The notes under the pieces are model-generated. The model was not told where the DNA came from. It was given only the letters and a program-made list of their open reading frames with translations, and ran no database searches. The position numbers and the translations under genes were made by a program. From the NCBI GenBank assembly GCA_947044405.1, contig CAMRHE010000013.1, positions 372,001 through 436,000 on the forward strand: a DNA stretch of 64,000 bases, written 5' to 3'. The DNA comes from Leptodactylus fallax. Its lineage: Eukaryota > Chordata > Amphibia > Anura > Leptodactylidae. Shown here in pieces: positions 43,577 through 55,480 of the stretch. Position 1 is the first letter of the stretch, and each line of letters starts with the position of its first letter.

Positions 43577-45153
43577 GTGCCTTGCGAAAGTATTCGGCCC
43601 CCTTGAACTTTTCAACCTTTTGCCACATTTCAGGCTTCAAACATAAGGATATAAAATTTTAATTTTTTGGTGAAGAATCAACAACAAGTGGGACACAATC
43701 GTGAAATGGAACGAAATTTATTGGATATTTTAAACTTTTGTAAAAAATAAAAAACTGAAAAGTGGGGCGTGCAATATTATTCGGCCCCCTTAAGTTAATA
43801 CTTTGTAGCGCCACCTTTTGCTGCGATTACAGCTGGGGTATGTCTCTATCAGTTTTGCACATCGAGAGACTGAAATTCTTGCCCATTCTTCCTTGGAAAA
43901 CAGCTCGAGCTCAGTTAGGTTGGATGAAGAGCGTTTGTGAACAGCAGTTTTCAGCTCTTTCCACAGATTCTCGATTGGATTCAGATCTGGACTTTGACTT
44001 GGCCATTCTAACACCTGGATACGTTTATTTGTGAACCATTCCATTGTAGATTTTGCTTTATGTTTGGGATCATTGTCTTGTTGGAAGATAAATCTCCGTC
44101 CCAGTCTCAGGTCTTTTGCAGACTCCAACAGGTTTTCTTCCAGAATGGTCCTGTATTTGGCTCCATCCATCTTTCCATCAATTTTAACCATCTTCCCTGT
44201 CCCTGCTGAAGAAAAGCAGGCCCAAACCATGATGCTGCCACCACCATCTTTGACAGTGGGGATAGTGTGTTCAGGGTGATGAGCTGTGTTGCTTTTAACA
44301 TATTGTTTTGCATTGAGGCCAAAAAGTTCGATTTTGGTTTCATCTGACCAGAGCACCTTCTTCCACATGTTTGGTGTGTCTTTAAAAACTTTAAACGAGA
44401 CTTTTTATGGATATCTTTGAGAAATGGCTTTCTTCTTGCCACTCTTCCATAAAGGCCAGATTTGTGCAGTGTACGACTGATTGTTGTCCTATGGACAGAC
44501 TCTCCCACCTCAGCTGTAGATCTCTGCAGTTCATCCAGAGTGATCATGGGCCTCTTGGTTGCATCTCTGATCAGTCTTCTCCTTATTTGAGATGAAAGTT
44601 TAGAGGGACAGCCGGGTCTTGGTAGATTTGCAGTGGTCTGATACTCCTTCCATTTCAATATGATCATTTGCACAGTGCTCCTTGGGATGTTTAAAGTTTG
44701 GGAAATCTTTTTGTATCCAAATCCAGCTTTAAACTTCTCCACAACAGTATCACGGACCTGCCTGGTGTGTTCCTTGGTCTTCATGATGCTCTCTGCACTT
44801 TAAACAGAACCCTGAGACTATCACAGAGCAGGTGCATTTATACGGAGACTTGATTACACACAGGTGGATTATATTTATCATCATCAGTCATTTAGGACAA
44901 CATTGGATCATTCAGAGATCCTCACTGAACTTCTGGAGTGAGTTTGCTGCACTGAAAGTAAAGGGGCCGAATAATATTGCACGCCCCACTTTTCAGTTTT
45001 TTATTTTTTACGAAAGTTTAAACTAACCAATAAATTTCGTTCCACTTCACAATTGTGTCCCACTTGTTGTTGATTCTTCACCAAAAAATTAAAATTTTAT
45101 ATCCTTATGTTTGAAGCCTGAAATGTGGCAAAAGATTGAAAAGTTCAAGGGGG
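43573..45153 (-). mobile_element. Tc1-like transposon, right tip missing
   Basis: The left end reads CAGTGCCTTGCGAAAG, a known Tc1-type terminus. Inverted arms of about 200 bp run inward from both sides (43590-43790 and 44955-45153), sharing AGTGGGGCGTGCAATATTAT and CTTCAACATAAGGATATAAA-type text in mirror. The right arm stops at GTTCAAGGGGGC, so the outermost 25 or so bases are lost where the CR1 sequence begins. The transposase gene lies between the arms on the minus strand. Confidence 0.88.
43790..44784 (-). pseudogene. Tc1 transposase with a single frameshift
   Basis: Starts with ATG at 44784 (MKTKEHTRQVRDTVVEKF). N-terminal paired-type DNA-binding helices (FGYKKISQTLNIPRSTVQMI) are followed by the second helix block and then the DDE catalytic domain. 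One frame break near 44380-44395 separates the frames; downstream the frame runs 44368-43790 with all three catalytic residues: Asp in LWSDETK, Asp in QQDNDPKH, Glu in NPIENLW, with 34 residues between the last two (DD34E). Total length is near the usual 340 residues. Apart from this frame break I saw no stop. The enzyme cuts and pastes DNA at TA sites; this copy cannot make a full protein. Confidence 0.9.
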
Positions 45154-45614
45154 CTGACCCTGGGTTGCTATGCCCCCTCCTGCCTCTCCTGATTTCATAG
45201 CCAGCCCCCATAGCGTAAGTAATTAATTACGTGTGACATCATAAGAGGGGAAGGAGGCTGAGAGAACCAGAGGTCAAGGGCTGGTCCCAATTACGTGACC
45301 TGGGGTCAGAACCTGGCTGGAGCACTCAGGTCCAGTATGAAGAAACTGCCGGAGGAAACCTGAGGAATCATTTGCGGCATTCAGTACGTCTGAGAGCAGC
45401 TTCAAAAACTAACTGATAAAGTGAGTGTGTGAGCTTGCGAGTGTGTTTTGATACTAAGTGTGTTTTCTGACTTAAGTGTGATTTAAGATTAAGTGACTTT
45501 AGGAAAAAAAACATTTGAACCTATACATTCTTTCTGAACTGTGTTGATATTACTTGTATTTGTTGCTTTTGTGTAATAATCCCAATTAGGTAAGATGTGA
45601 TCCATTATTAGCAA

Positions 45615-46480
45615 TGAGGTCCAGTGTACATCTTGTGCCATGTATGCTCGGCTTGAGCAGCCATTTGAGGGGGCATACTGTTCTGCAAGATGTAAGCATA
45701 TTGCACATTTGGAAACCCACATCATGGATCTAAATGACCAAATTGCAAGACTGAGATCCATTAAAAACTTGGAGAAAAGTTTGTTGCTCACAAAGCAGGA
45801 AATTGCTGGGGTAAGTGCAGAGGGGGATGGTAGCATGGAGGTGCAGAAACAGGAGGCTGGGTGACAGTTGGAAAGTAGCTGAGTAGCTTGGATAGAGGGA
45901 AGAGTGCCTAGGAGGTTTTTCCTGAACTGGCACACCCTAACAAGTTTGGTAAATTTGCAGATGAGGGGAATGTTAGTAGAGAAAGTTAGGTGTTGGTAGT
46001 GAGGGATTTAATTATTAGGGGAACAGACAGGGCAATCTATCACAAAGACCGAGCTCACAGTACGGTGTGTTGCCTTCTTGGTGCTCGAGTTCCACACATC
46101 GCGGATCGGGTTGATAGATTACTGGGAGGGGCTGGTGTTGATACATTGGTCATGGTGCACGTTGGCACAAATGACAAAGCTAGAGGTGGGATCTAGGAAG
46201 CAAGCTGAAGGCATGGACGTCCAAGGTGGTATTTTTGGAAATACTACCTGTATCAAAGGAAACAAAGGAGAGGCAGCGGGAGATTATGCAAGTATACAAG
46301 TGGCTCAAGAGCAGGTGTAGGAAGGAGGGGTTTGGGTTCTTGGAGAACTGGGCGGACTTCACCTTGGCTACAGGTTCTATGGTAGGGATGGGTTGCACCT
46401 AAATAGGGAGGGTGCAGCTGTTCTGGGAGAGAAGATGACTAGACATTTGGAGGAGTGTTATGAAGGATAAGTAATATAAC
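45615..46480 (+). pseudogene. CR1 ORF1 remnant (finger, coil, esterase)
   Basis: The first part has Cys pairs (VQCTSC, YCSARC) and a leucine-rich coil (HIAHLETHIMDLNDQIARL), typical of the N-terminus of CR1 ORF1. After a break comes the esterase-like part (about 45990-46340) with LIIRGTD, DRVDRLLGGAGVD and VHVGTNDKA. Family members have GDSIIRGTD, where the Ser is catalytic; here the first residues read VRDLIIRGTD, so the nucleophile is gone. Frame changes separate the two parts. ORF1 products bind element RNA; this one is dead. Confidence 0.75.
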
Positions 46481-47839
46481 TGTGGGTGGAGTAGGGGATG
46501 GGGTGACAACAATCAGTTGTATAAACACATAAAATGTATGTACAGTATACTAATGCAAGAATTCTCAATAACAAGATAGAGGAACTAAAAGTAATAATGT
46601 TGAAAGGGAAATATGACATAGTGGGGATAAGTGAGACATGGCTGGACTCTAGCTATGACTGATCTGTAAATATACAGGGCTACAGTATGTTTAGAAAGGA
46701 GCATACAAATAGCAAAGGGGGAGGGGTTAGCTTGTACATGAAACCCTGCCTTAAGCCGGTCCTGTGTGTTGACATCTGGGAGGAAAATTAATATTTGGAG
46801 TCCTTAGGGGATGAATAAAGAATAATAAAATACTGTTAGGGGTTTGTTACAAATCCCCAAATATAGTGGAAGAAGCAGAAAATATACTAAAAAGATAAAC
46901 AGAGGAGGCCACAAAACATAATTAAATCACTATTATGGGGGGATTTTAACTACCCAGATATAAACTGTGAAGGAGAAACCTGCAGGTCCAACAAAGGAAT
47001 AGGCTTTTGTCAGTAATATAAAACAATTACCTATCACAACTAGTGCAGGACCCAACAAGAGGCGAGGCACTTTTAGACTTAATTTTACAAATTAAAATGG
47101 AGGTTGGGGGTTATCTAGGTAATAGTGATCAAAACATAATAAGTTTTCATGTACACTTTAAAAAGATGTTTAGTAAAAGGGGCACAAAAATGCTAAACTT
47201 CAGATAGGCAAGTTTTCATCAGCCGAGAGTGGAGTTTAGCAGCATAAACTGGGACACTGTCCACAAAGTGAAGGGAACACAAAGTAAATGGACCATTTTC
47301 AAAAGAATCCTAGATAGGGCCATGAAAAACATATACCTTATGGGAATAAGCAGGATAGAAATCATAGAAAACCAATGGGGCCTCCTAAAGTGGTAATGAG
47401 TGCAATGAGGGATAAAAAGCAAGTATTTGAAGTACTAAAACAAGAAAGTAGTGGCACATCATTAAAAATTATAAAGAGAAAAATAAATTGTGTAAAAGAC
47501 AACTAAAGGAGGAAAAGGTCAAGGCAGAGAGAATAATTGCCAAGGAAAGTAAAAATAATCCAAAATTATTCTTCAGCTATATAAATAATAATATAAAAGC
47601 TAACAATGCGGGCCCTCTCAAAAATACTGTGTAATGGTGGAGTAGAAAGAGGAGGACAAGAAAATCCAATGACCAAAGACTTACTTAGGGGTAATGTAAA
47701 GTCTCCATTAAATGTCATCAGTTTAACCCAGGAGGAAGTGCGGCACGGCTTCAAAATACTAAAATAGAGAAATCGCCGGGTCTACATGGCATACACCGCC
47801 AAGTTCTGAGGGAATTTTGCACAGTGATAGGTAGAAGGA

Positions 47840-48920
47840 TTCAGTATGACTGGATCTGTTCCACACAATTGGTATATAGCAAATGTGGTGCCAATATTCA
47901 AAAAGGGGTCTAATAGTGAGCCTGGAAACTGTAGGCCGGTAAATTTGACCTTGGTGGTGGCTAAGATATTTGAAAGTTTTCTAAGAGATGCTATCGTGTG
48001 GTATCTTTATGGAAATAATCTTAGAACACCCAATCAGCAAGGGTTTATCAGGAACCGGTCCTGTCAGACTAATCTGACCAACTTCAGTGAGGAAGTCAGT
48101 TTTAGACTGGAAATGGGTAATGGATGTGGTGTATCTGGACTTTATAAAGACTGTACCACATAAAAGTTTGGTATAGAAAATATGAAAGTTGGGACTGGGG
48201 GAAAACATGAATTTTGGTTCACATTTGGCTCAGTGATAGGAAACAGGGTGCTTGTTAATGATAAACACTCAGACTGGATCACAGTCACCAGTGGGTTGCC
48301 ACAGGGGTCAGTATTGGGTCCTCTCCTTTTTAATATCTTAATGACCTGGTAGAGGGTTTACAGAGCAGGGTTTCCATATTTGCAGATGATACTATACTCG
48401 GTAAAGTAATCAGAACTGAGGAGGATAGTAGAATATTACAGGGGGATCTAGGGAAGCTGTAGGAATGGGGAGCGGAGACTTGGCAAATGAAGTTTAATGT
48501 AGACAAATGTAAGGTTTTTCATATTCAGAGAAATAAAATGTATGATATATGTACTTAACAGTAAATTTCTGGGTAAGACTGCCACTGAAAAAGACTTGGA
48601 GATTTTGGTGGACAGTAAGCTTACCTTTAGTGACCATTGCCAGGCAGCTGCTGCTGTTAAGGCAAATAAAATTATGGGGTGCTTCAAAAGAGGTATAGAT
48701 TCTCATGGCAAGAACATAGTTATGCCTCTATACAAATCACTGGTAGACTATTGTGCACAATTATGGGCCCCAGTGTACAAGACGGACATAATTGAACTAG
48801 AGAGTGTGCAGAGAACAGCAACCAATATAATTAGGGGAATTGGTGGATTGGAGTATGATGACAGATTGACAAAATTGGGGTTATGCAGTTTGGGGGAAAA
48901 AAATATCAGGGAGCTCTAAT
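47840..48920 (+). pseudogene. CR1 ORF2 RT and C-terminal region, broken
   Basis: RT fingers and palm start near 47846 (NWYIANVVPIFKKGSNSEPGN, split: motif around FKKGSNSEPGNCRPV). QQGFIRNRSCQTNL follows, then frame shifts; the FADDT box is at about 48375. The next open stretch, 48542-48919, is the conserved C-terminal part (LEILVDSKLTFSDH, MGCFKRGIDS, MPLYKSLVDY, RLTKLGLCSLGEK). Endonuclease pieces lie upstream. Multiple stops make it inactive. Confidence 0.82.
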
Positions 48921-49375
48921 AACAATTTACAAATAAATTAAAGGACAGCACAAAGAACTTTCTAATGATAATTTTACTCTTAGGTCAGTGACAGGGACAA
49001 AGGGACATCCTCTACATATAGAGGAAAGAAAATTTTGCCAGCAACATACAGTAGATGGGGATTCTTTACTGTAAGAGTAGTTAGGGTATGGAACTCACCG
49101 CCAAAGTATGTGGTGATGGTGGATATATTGTGAAAGTGCAAGGAGGGCCTGGATGCCTTTCTTGAATGGAAAAATATTATGGGCTATGGGTTTTAGATTT
49201 TTGTAAGGACAAGTTTATGCAGGGTTTTATACGGATTGCTAATTTGGAGTCGGCATCAGTCTCCTGAGGGTTTTTTTTTGCCTTCCTGTGGATCAACACT
49301 GTAGGGTTATATGTTGGACTTGATGGACCTGTGTCTTCATTCAACCTCATCTACTATGTAACTATTATGTAAGAT

Positions 49376-50351
49376 CAACTCCACTGGGCAACCCTTTTAA
49401 TTGCCTTTATTGCTGAATCTAGATATGGTAAAAATAGGCCACAGAATTTATTATGGTTAACCAAAATACATTTAGTTTAGAAAATAGATCATGACTAATA
49501 GCATGAACCCCACATAACGCAATTCTCTTTATTTAATAACATCTAATATATAAGCAAAACCCTGAAAAATATTCTTAGGTAGGTGACCACTGAAGGAAAA
49601 CGGGGAACAACTTTTTACAGTTGAAGAAAATCCCACTCGACAGGTGACCAATCAGAATCCTTTCTTTACAGATCAGGATGCTTCTGGCAACCTATGAAAG
49701 TACCCAAAAACTCCAGGTGACTCCAAACTGAAAAACCTTACGTACGATCTGTGCTTAGGCCTTACATGCCAGAACATGGTTATGCCTGGGCCTGACACTA
49801 TTGGTTGAAGTCTATACCAAAATGAAAAGGTGTCAGGGATCCAATCACCCACTTACTACATAAGCATTCATGACTCTGGATGTGACCTTAAACGGGGACT
49901 CCACATCCACACTCACTTTCACACTCACCTTTCACACTAGGCTACAAAGGAGTGAAGTGACCCCAACATCTGCACATCCACACAGATAGCTGCCATCATC
50001 CAGAACACTCACATCTGTGCCCTCTGGCACCATATGGTGAACCTCTAGCACACTGGCCTACAAAAGGGTAACAAAGCTATCTATTCTGGATTGTGGGTGT
50101 GTTTAGAGACAAGGAGGGCCAGAAGAAGCACATGTAGTGCGAAACGGCCGTTGCCTGTGTGCTGTGCCATCCTCTCTCCGTTTTTCTGCTTCTGGTTTTA
50201 TGTGAATCAACATGAAATAAAGGACATCTTTTTATGGATACACCTGTGGTGAGTGCCCCTCCTTGCTCTGCTCTTATTTACAAATGTGTTTAGAGACAAA
50301 GACAACCTTACTAACACACTGAATTTCCCCATTGTGGGACTATTAAAGGAC
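49376..50351 (+). other. Mostly unassigned; possible Penelope-like 3' tail
   Basis: 49376-50080 holds nothing I recognise. 50110-50285 (GTAGTGCGAAACGGCCGTTG, then AACATGAAATAAAGGACATC, then GGTGAGTGCCCCTCC) resembles the 3' untranslated end of Penelope-like elements in frogs. This is recognition by style, not by coding sequence. Confidence 0.35.

Positions 50352-50381
<30 letters not shown>
50352..50381. repeat. (ATT)n microsatellite
   Basis: About 10 ATT units. Confidence 0.95.
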
Positions 50382-50382
<1 letters not shown>

Positions 50383-50463
50383 AAATATAAAATGTAATAT
50401 GAAAGATATAACAATGAGACATAAATACAAGCAAACGGTAAACATATATATAATTTTCTCATA

Positions 50464-51262
50464 AATTATCATTTCTTGGTATCACAGAAACGTGGATAAC
50501 ACCCTCAGACACCACCTCCCCTGCTGCCCTCTCCTATGGAGGTCTGCAATTCTCGCACACTCCCCGCTCCAACAATAAACCTGGTGGTGGTGTAGGCATA
50601 CTCCTGTCTGACGATTGCTTCTTTGCCCCAATCCAACCAATACCTGCTCTCACCCTCCCCTCCTTTGAAGTACACTCTATTCGCATTTACTCGCCCTCCA
50701 ACCTCCAACTGGCCGTCATATACCGACCACCAGGACCTACCACTGCCTTTATCAACCACTTCACCACCTGGCTAATGCACTTCCTATCCACAGACACCCC
50801 CACCATCATCATGGGTGATTTCAACATCCCCATTAACACAAACCACCCACCCCCCGCTTCCAGTCTCCTGTCACTCACTACCTCCTTTGGTCTCTCTCAA
50901 TGGTCAACCTCATATTCACCCGCCTCTGCTCTCTAGTCAACCTCTCTAACTCTCTCTGACCACAACCTGCTGACATTCTCGGCCCTCTCCTCTGTAATAG
51001 ACCCCCCAACCCCTAAACCAACACGCCCCCACAGGAACCTTAATCGCCTTGACATCCGCACACTCTCAGACTCTCTCCGACCGCTCGCTGACATATCCTC
51101 ACTCCAGGACGCAGATACCGCCGCTGACTTCTACAACACCACCATCACTACAGCCCTTGACTCTGTGGCCCCTCTCAATAATACCAGAACCCGGCCGATC
51201 AATAGGCAGCCCTGGCACACTGACCTGACTAAAAAACTGAGACATGCCTCAAGGGTTGCAGA
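50464..51262 (+). pseudogene. L2 endonuclease domain (copy C)
   Basis: One frame carries the APE-type endonuclease that nicks target DNA for L2 insertion: ITETW (50470s), GGVGILLSDD, AVIYRPPGP (about 50715-50740), MGDFNI (about 50811-50828) and SDHNLLTF (about 50956-50979). A stop and a small deletion lie around 50930, where the text of relatives would give the catalytic approach to SDHN. The frame changes again at the A-run near 51275-51284, before the RT frame. Confidence 0.82.
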
Positions 51263-52777
51263 ATGCCTCTGGAAGAAAAAAACGCCTCCCAGGAGAACTT
51301 CTTTAGGTATAAAGAGGCAGTTCTCACATTCAAGAACGCACTCACCTCTGCAAAGCAGGTCTACTTCTCCACACTAATATCTGCACTATCCCGGAACCCC
51401 AAACAGCTATTCACTCCCTTCTTCGTCCTCCTGTGCCCCCTCCGACATCACTTATCACAGCTGATGACTTTGCCTCTTATTTCAAAAGCAAAATTGAAAC
51501 CATCAGAGACAGTCTCACCCTACACCCCCGACAACCACTATCCTACTCCTCGGTGCTCTTCATATTTAACCTGTTTCTCCACCATCACTGATGAAAAGCT
51601 CTCCAACCTAATCTCTAAATCCCACTTCACCTCCTGTGCACTCGACCCAATCCAGTCACATCTCATCCCCAAACTCTATGAAGACATTACTCCTGCCCTA
51701 ACTCATCTTTTCAACCTATCCCTAACCAATGGATCCTTCCCTTCCGCCCTCAAACATGCTACCGTCACACCTATACTTAAGAGACCCTCCCTGAATCCAT
51801 CCTCTCCAGCCAACTATTGCCCCATCTCACTGCTCCAGTACACCTCAAAATTGCTGGAGCAACACATCCACTCCGAACTGTCCTCCTATCTCTCGTCCAT
51901 TATGCTCTTTGACAAACTACATTCAGGTTTCAGACCCCATCACTCCACAGAAACTGCCCTAACCAAGGTCACTACTGACCTTCTAACTGCCAAAGCCAAA
52001 CATCACTATTCTGTCCTCCTCGACCTCTCGTCTGCCTTTGACACAGTCGACCATTCCCTCCTGCTAGAAACTCTCTCATCCCTTGGCATCTCAGATCTGG
52101 CCCTTTCCTGGATCTTCTCATACCTCACCAACCGCACATTCAGCGTCTCCCACTCACACACCACCTCCCTGCCACGTTCTCTTTCTGTAGGTGTCCCCCA
52201 AGGCTCCGTCCTAGGAGCCTTACTGTTCTCAATATACACCCTAGGCCTTGGTAAACTCATTGAATCCTATGGTCTCCATTATCATTGCTATGCTGACGAC
52301 ACCCAAATATATCTCTCTGCACCAGACATTACCTCTGTGTTGTCCAGAGTCCCAGAATGTCTAGCAGCCGTAGCCTCCTTTCTCTCCTCCCGCTTTCTCA
52401 AACTCAACATGGAGAAAACGGAGTTCATAATCTTCACCACCCCTCCATGCACGACCCCCCTACCTGACCCATCTATCAAAATTAATGGAACCACTCTCAC
52501 CCCAGTCCCACAGGCCCGCTGCCTTGGGATAACCTTAGACTCTGACCTATCTTTCAAGAAGCATATTCAAACCCTCAACACCTCCTGCCGCCTCCAACTC
52601 AAGAACATCCATCGAATCCGCTCCTTCCTCACCCCTGAAACTACAAAGATGCTAGTCCATGCCCTCATAATCTCCCGCCTAGAATACTGTAACACCCTTC
52701 TCCATGGCCTCCCAGCTAACACCCTCGCCCCCCTCCAGTTACTCCGAGCAGGCTTGGGCCCTATGGTGACGTCATAA
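51263..52777 (+). pseudogene. L2 reverse transcriptase (copy C), truncated
   Basis: An open frame of 504 codons with most of the RT domain: [36 protein letters not shown] (motif A, about 52018-52066), [19 protein letters not shown] (motif B), [10 protein letters not shown] with YADD at 52289-52300 (motif C), [11 protein letters not shown] and [15 protein letters not shown]. At 52739 the frame leaves L2 text and reads into inserted hAT sequence, so the last codons ([12 protein letters not shown]) are not L2. L2 text resumes at 53228. The catalytic residues are present, but the C-terminal part is cut off. Confidence 0.9.
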
Positions 52778-53227
52778 GGTCGCATTGCTGGCCTGATCAC
52801 GTGACGTGTGTGCACAATTAAACAGGGCCTAAAGCTGCAGGGAGTGCATCGGTGTCCAGGATAGGTAACACTGGTTTTTATGTTTGTCACCTCCCCTGTG
52901 TCTCCGATCATTATACTCTGGAGTCTGAAAAGACCCCAGAGTATAATAATAGTTCATGGATGGGGCATAATACCGTGTGCAGCGGCCACTATGGAGCATA
53001 ATACCGAGTGCAGGGGCCACTATAGAGCATAATACCGAGTGCAGGGGCCGCTATGGAGCATAATACCGTGTGTAGTAGGGGACAGTATGGGGAATAATAC
53101 CATGTGCAGGGGCCACTATGGGGAATAATACCGTGTATAGGGGCCACCATGGAGCATAATACCATGTGCAGGGGCCACTATGGAGCATAATACCGTGTGC
53201 AGGGGCCACTATGGAGCATAATACTGT
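52739..53227 (+). mobile_element. hAT internal segment inserted in L2
   Basis: About 489 bp, nearly the same as 54750-55270 (TTACTCCGAGCAGGCTTGGG, the CRE, hairpin, and the first minisatellite units). It splits the L2 text between CTCCAGT and CCACCTT. Inverted terminal repeats are absent and no TSD is evident, so it did not insert as a normal hAT. It lacks GTAAG-type bases present in the other copy (GGTAAGTAAC there, GGTAAC here). Confidence 0.85.
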
Positions 53228-53778
53228 GTCCACCTTAAACTGTGCTGCTCGCCTAATACACCTCTCCCCCCGTTCTTCATCGGCCGCCCCCCTCTGCCAA
53301 TCCCTTCACTGGAGTTCAAATTACTAATGCTGACATACAAAGCCATCCACAACCTGTCCCCTCCATATATCTCCGACCTAATCTCCCGCTAACTGCCTGC
53401 ACGTAACCTCAGATCCTCCAAAGACCTCCTACTCCGCTCTGCTCTTATCCGATCTTCACACAATCATCTCCAAGACTTCTCCCGTGCATCCCCCATACTC
53501 TGGAACTCATTACCAAGACACATAAGACTGACCCCCACAATTACAAGCTTTAGGAAGGCCCTGAAGACTCACCTATTCAGGAAGCCTACAACCTCCAATA
53601 ACACTACTGTCACCACACCACTATCTGAACAGCCTCTACCTCCATCTTCTGTCTCTATCCCTCTTCCCTTAGATAGTAAGCCCTTGCGGGCAGGGCCCTC
53701 TATCCCACTGTGCCAGTTGGTCACTGTTAGTATTATCTGTTTTGTACATCTTGTGTACCGTATGTAAATCCTCAAATT

Positions 53779-54523
53779 AGACAATATACATAAGGAAAGG
53801 TACAGACACAGAAAAAACATGAGAAATAATCTCACAATAGAAAACACAACAGGAAGAAACATGGGTATATACTTGCTAAAACAATAAATATCTAGATCTA
53901 AATAGCACAATAAATATCATAGAATAAATAAATATGAAAGGAATAGAAGTAAATAGAGGGATATGTAATCAATCTGTCATAATGTAGTTCAAAAGTTAAC
54001 AAAATAGCACCCGGGTATATCTAATATATACCTAAAGGTAGGACAGCAATCAACCTAGGCTACCAAGCTAATGGGACTAAACACTATGTATACTAAATAA
54101 TCATTACGTAAAACTACAACAGCAAATTTGTATAACCATACACATATATAGGCCCAAAAGCTACTGTGAACATATATCCCAATATGAACTATATGATGGC
54201 ATAATTACCTCTTGACATGACCTAGTACGTACACCCACTGGCACTAACCTCGACATGCATTTCACTAAATGGCTTTTCAATGAGATATTTTAGGAATATA
54301 CTCTGGGTGACTACTTCATTTAGAGATGATATGCCTGGTAATTTGTACTGGTTATGAAAGATATTGGTTCACATGCTTGACAACAGGAAATGTGCCCAGT
54401 TTCTTCATGAATAATGACCCCCCATGGCTTTGATGTTATGTTTTCCTTTGTTCCATATAGATTTCCCAGGTATCAGGTTCAGAGAAAAAGCCATGGTGTT
54501 TGGCTTACCACCACACACTCACA
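53779..54523. other. No gene recognised
   Basis: AT-rich sequence after the truncated L2 end, ending in a CACACA-rich stretch used as hAT target. No coding or repeat ends found. Confidence 0.4.
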
Positions 54524-54775
54524 CACATACACAGGGGCGCACCGCTAATGAGGCGAAGGGAGGCGGCCGCCTCAGGCGGCACTATCCGTCACTGTCTGGG
54601 GGGCGGCATTTTTACTATTTATTTAATGTAAACTAGCCCAGGACAGGCCGCTTTAAAAAAAAAAAGACCCCGAAGTATAATAATCAGAGACCCAGGGGAG
54701 GGGAGGGAACATAAAAACCATTATTACTCACCTCCTGCGATCCGATGTTACTCCGAGCAGGCTTGGGCCCTATGG

Positions 54776-54783
54776 TGACGTCA
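54776..54783. promoter_or_regulatory. CRE-like TGACGTCA in hAT
   Basis: Exact octamer, followed 90 bp later by GGTAAGTAAC. The same pair occurs in the copied segment at 52767-52774. Confidence 0.4.
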
Positions 54784-54974
54784 TAAGGTTGCGTTGCCGG
54801 CCTGATCACGTGACGTGTGTGCACAATTAAACAGGGCCTAAAGCTGCAGGGAGTGCATCGGTGTCCAGGATAGGTAAGTAACACTGGTTTTTATGTTTGT
54901 CACCTCCCCTGTGTCTCCGATCATTATACTCTGGGGTCTGAAAAGACCCCAGAGTATAATAATAGTTCATGGAT

Positions 54975-55480
54975 GGGGCATAATACCGTGTGCAGCGGCC
55001 ACTATGGAGCATAATACCGAGTGCAGGGGCCACTATAGAGCATAATACCGAGTGCAGGGGCCGCTATGGAGCATAATACCGTGTGTAGTAGGAGCCAGTA
55101 TGGGGAATAATACCATGTGCAGGGGCCACTATGGAGCATAATACCGTGTACAGGGGCCACTATGGGGAATAATACCGTGTATAGGGGCCACCATGGAGCA
55201 TAATACCGTGTGCAGGGGCCACTATGGAGCATAATACCGTGTGCAGGGGCCACTATGGAGCATAATACTGTGTGCAGGGGCCACTATGGAGCATAGTACC
55301 GTGTGCAGTGGCCACTATGGAGCATAATATCGTGTGCAGGGGCCGCTGCGAGACATAATACAGTGTGCAGGGGCCACTATGGAGCATAATACTGTGTGCA
55401 GGGGCCGCTATGAGGCATAATACAGTGTGCAGGAGCCGCTGCGGGCCGTAATACTGTGTGCAGGGGCTGCTGTGGAACAT
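54975..55480. repeat. 31-bp minisatellite in hAT
   Basis: About 16 units of GTGTGCAGGGGCCACTATGG plus AGCATAATACC. Reverse-strand ORFs here are artefacts of the repeat. Confidence 0.92.

Larger units (their letters stand above)
45154..49375 (+). mobile_element. CR1 LINE, nearly full length but decayed
   Basis: Order: 5' untranslated region (45154-45600); ORF1 remnant (45615-46480); endonuclease part of ORF2 (about 46545-47000, VGISETWLDS); RT (about 47840-48420, with VPHNWYIANVVPIFKKG and FADDT); C-terminal region (48540-48920, KIMGCFKRGI, LVDYCAQLW); 3' untranslated region ending ATGTAACTATTATGTA. Stops and frame changes occur throughout. The length of about 4.2 kb fits a complete CR1 copy. 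Confidence 0.85.
50464..53778 (+). mobile_element. L2 LINE copy C, longest copy
   Basis: Starts inside the APE endonuclease (LGITETWITPSD) and continues through RT to the 3' untranslated region, stopping at ...GTAAATCCTCAAAT, before the final tail seen in copies A and B. It is interrupted at 52739-53227 by a piece of hAT sequence. The 5' end of the element is missing. Confidence 0.9.

Noticed and set aside
55002..55480. Reverse-strand ORFs with HGIMLHSGPCT-type repeats
   Set aside because: Also translations of the 31-bp minisatellite, like 53051-53233.
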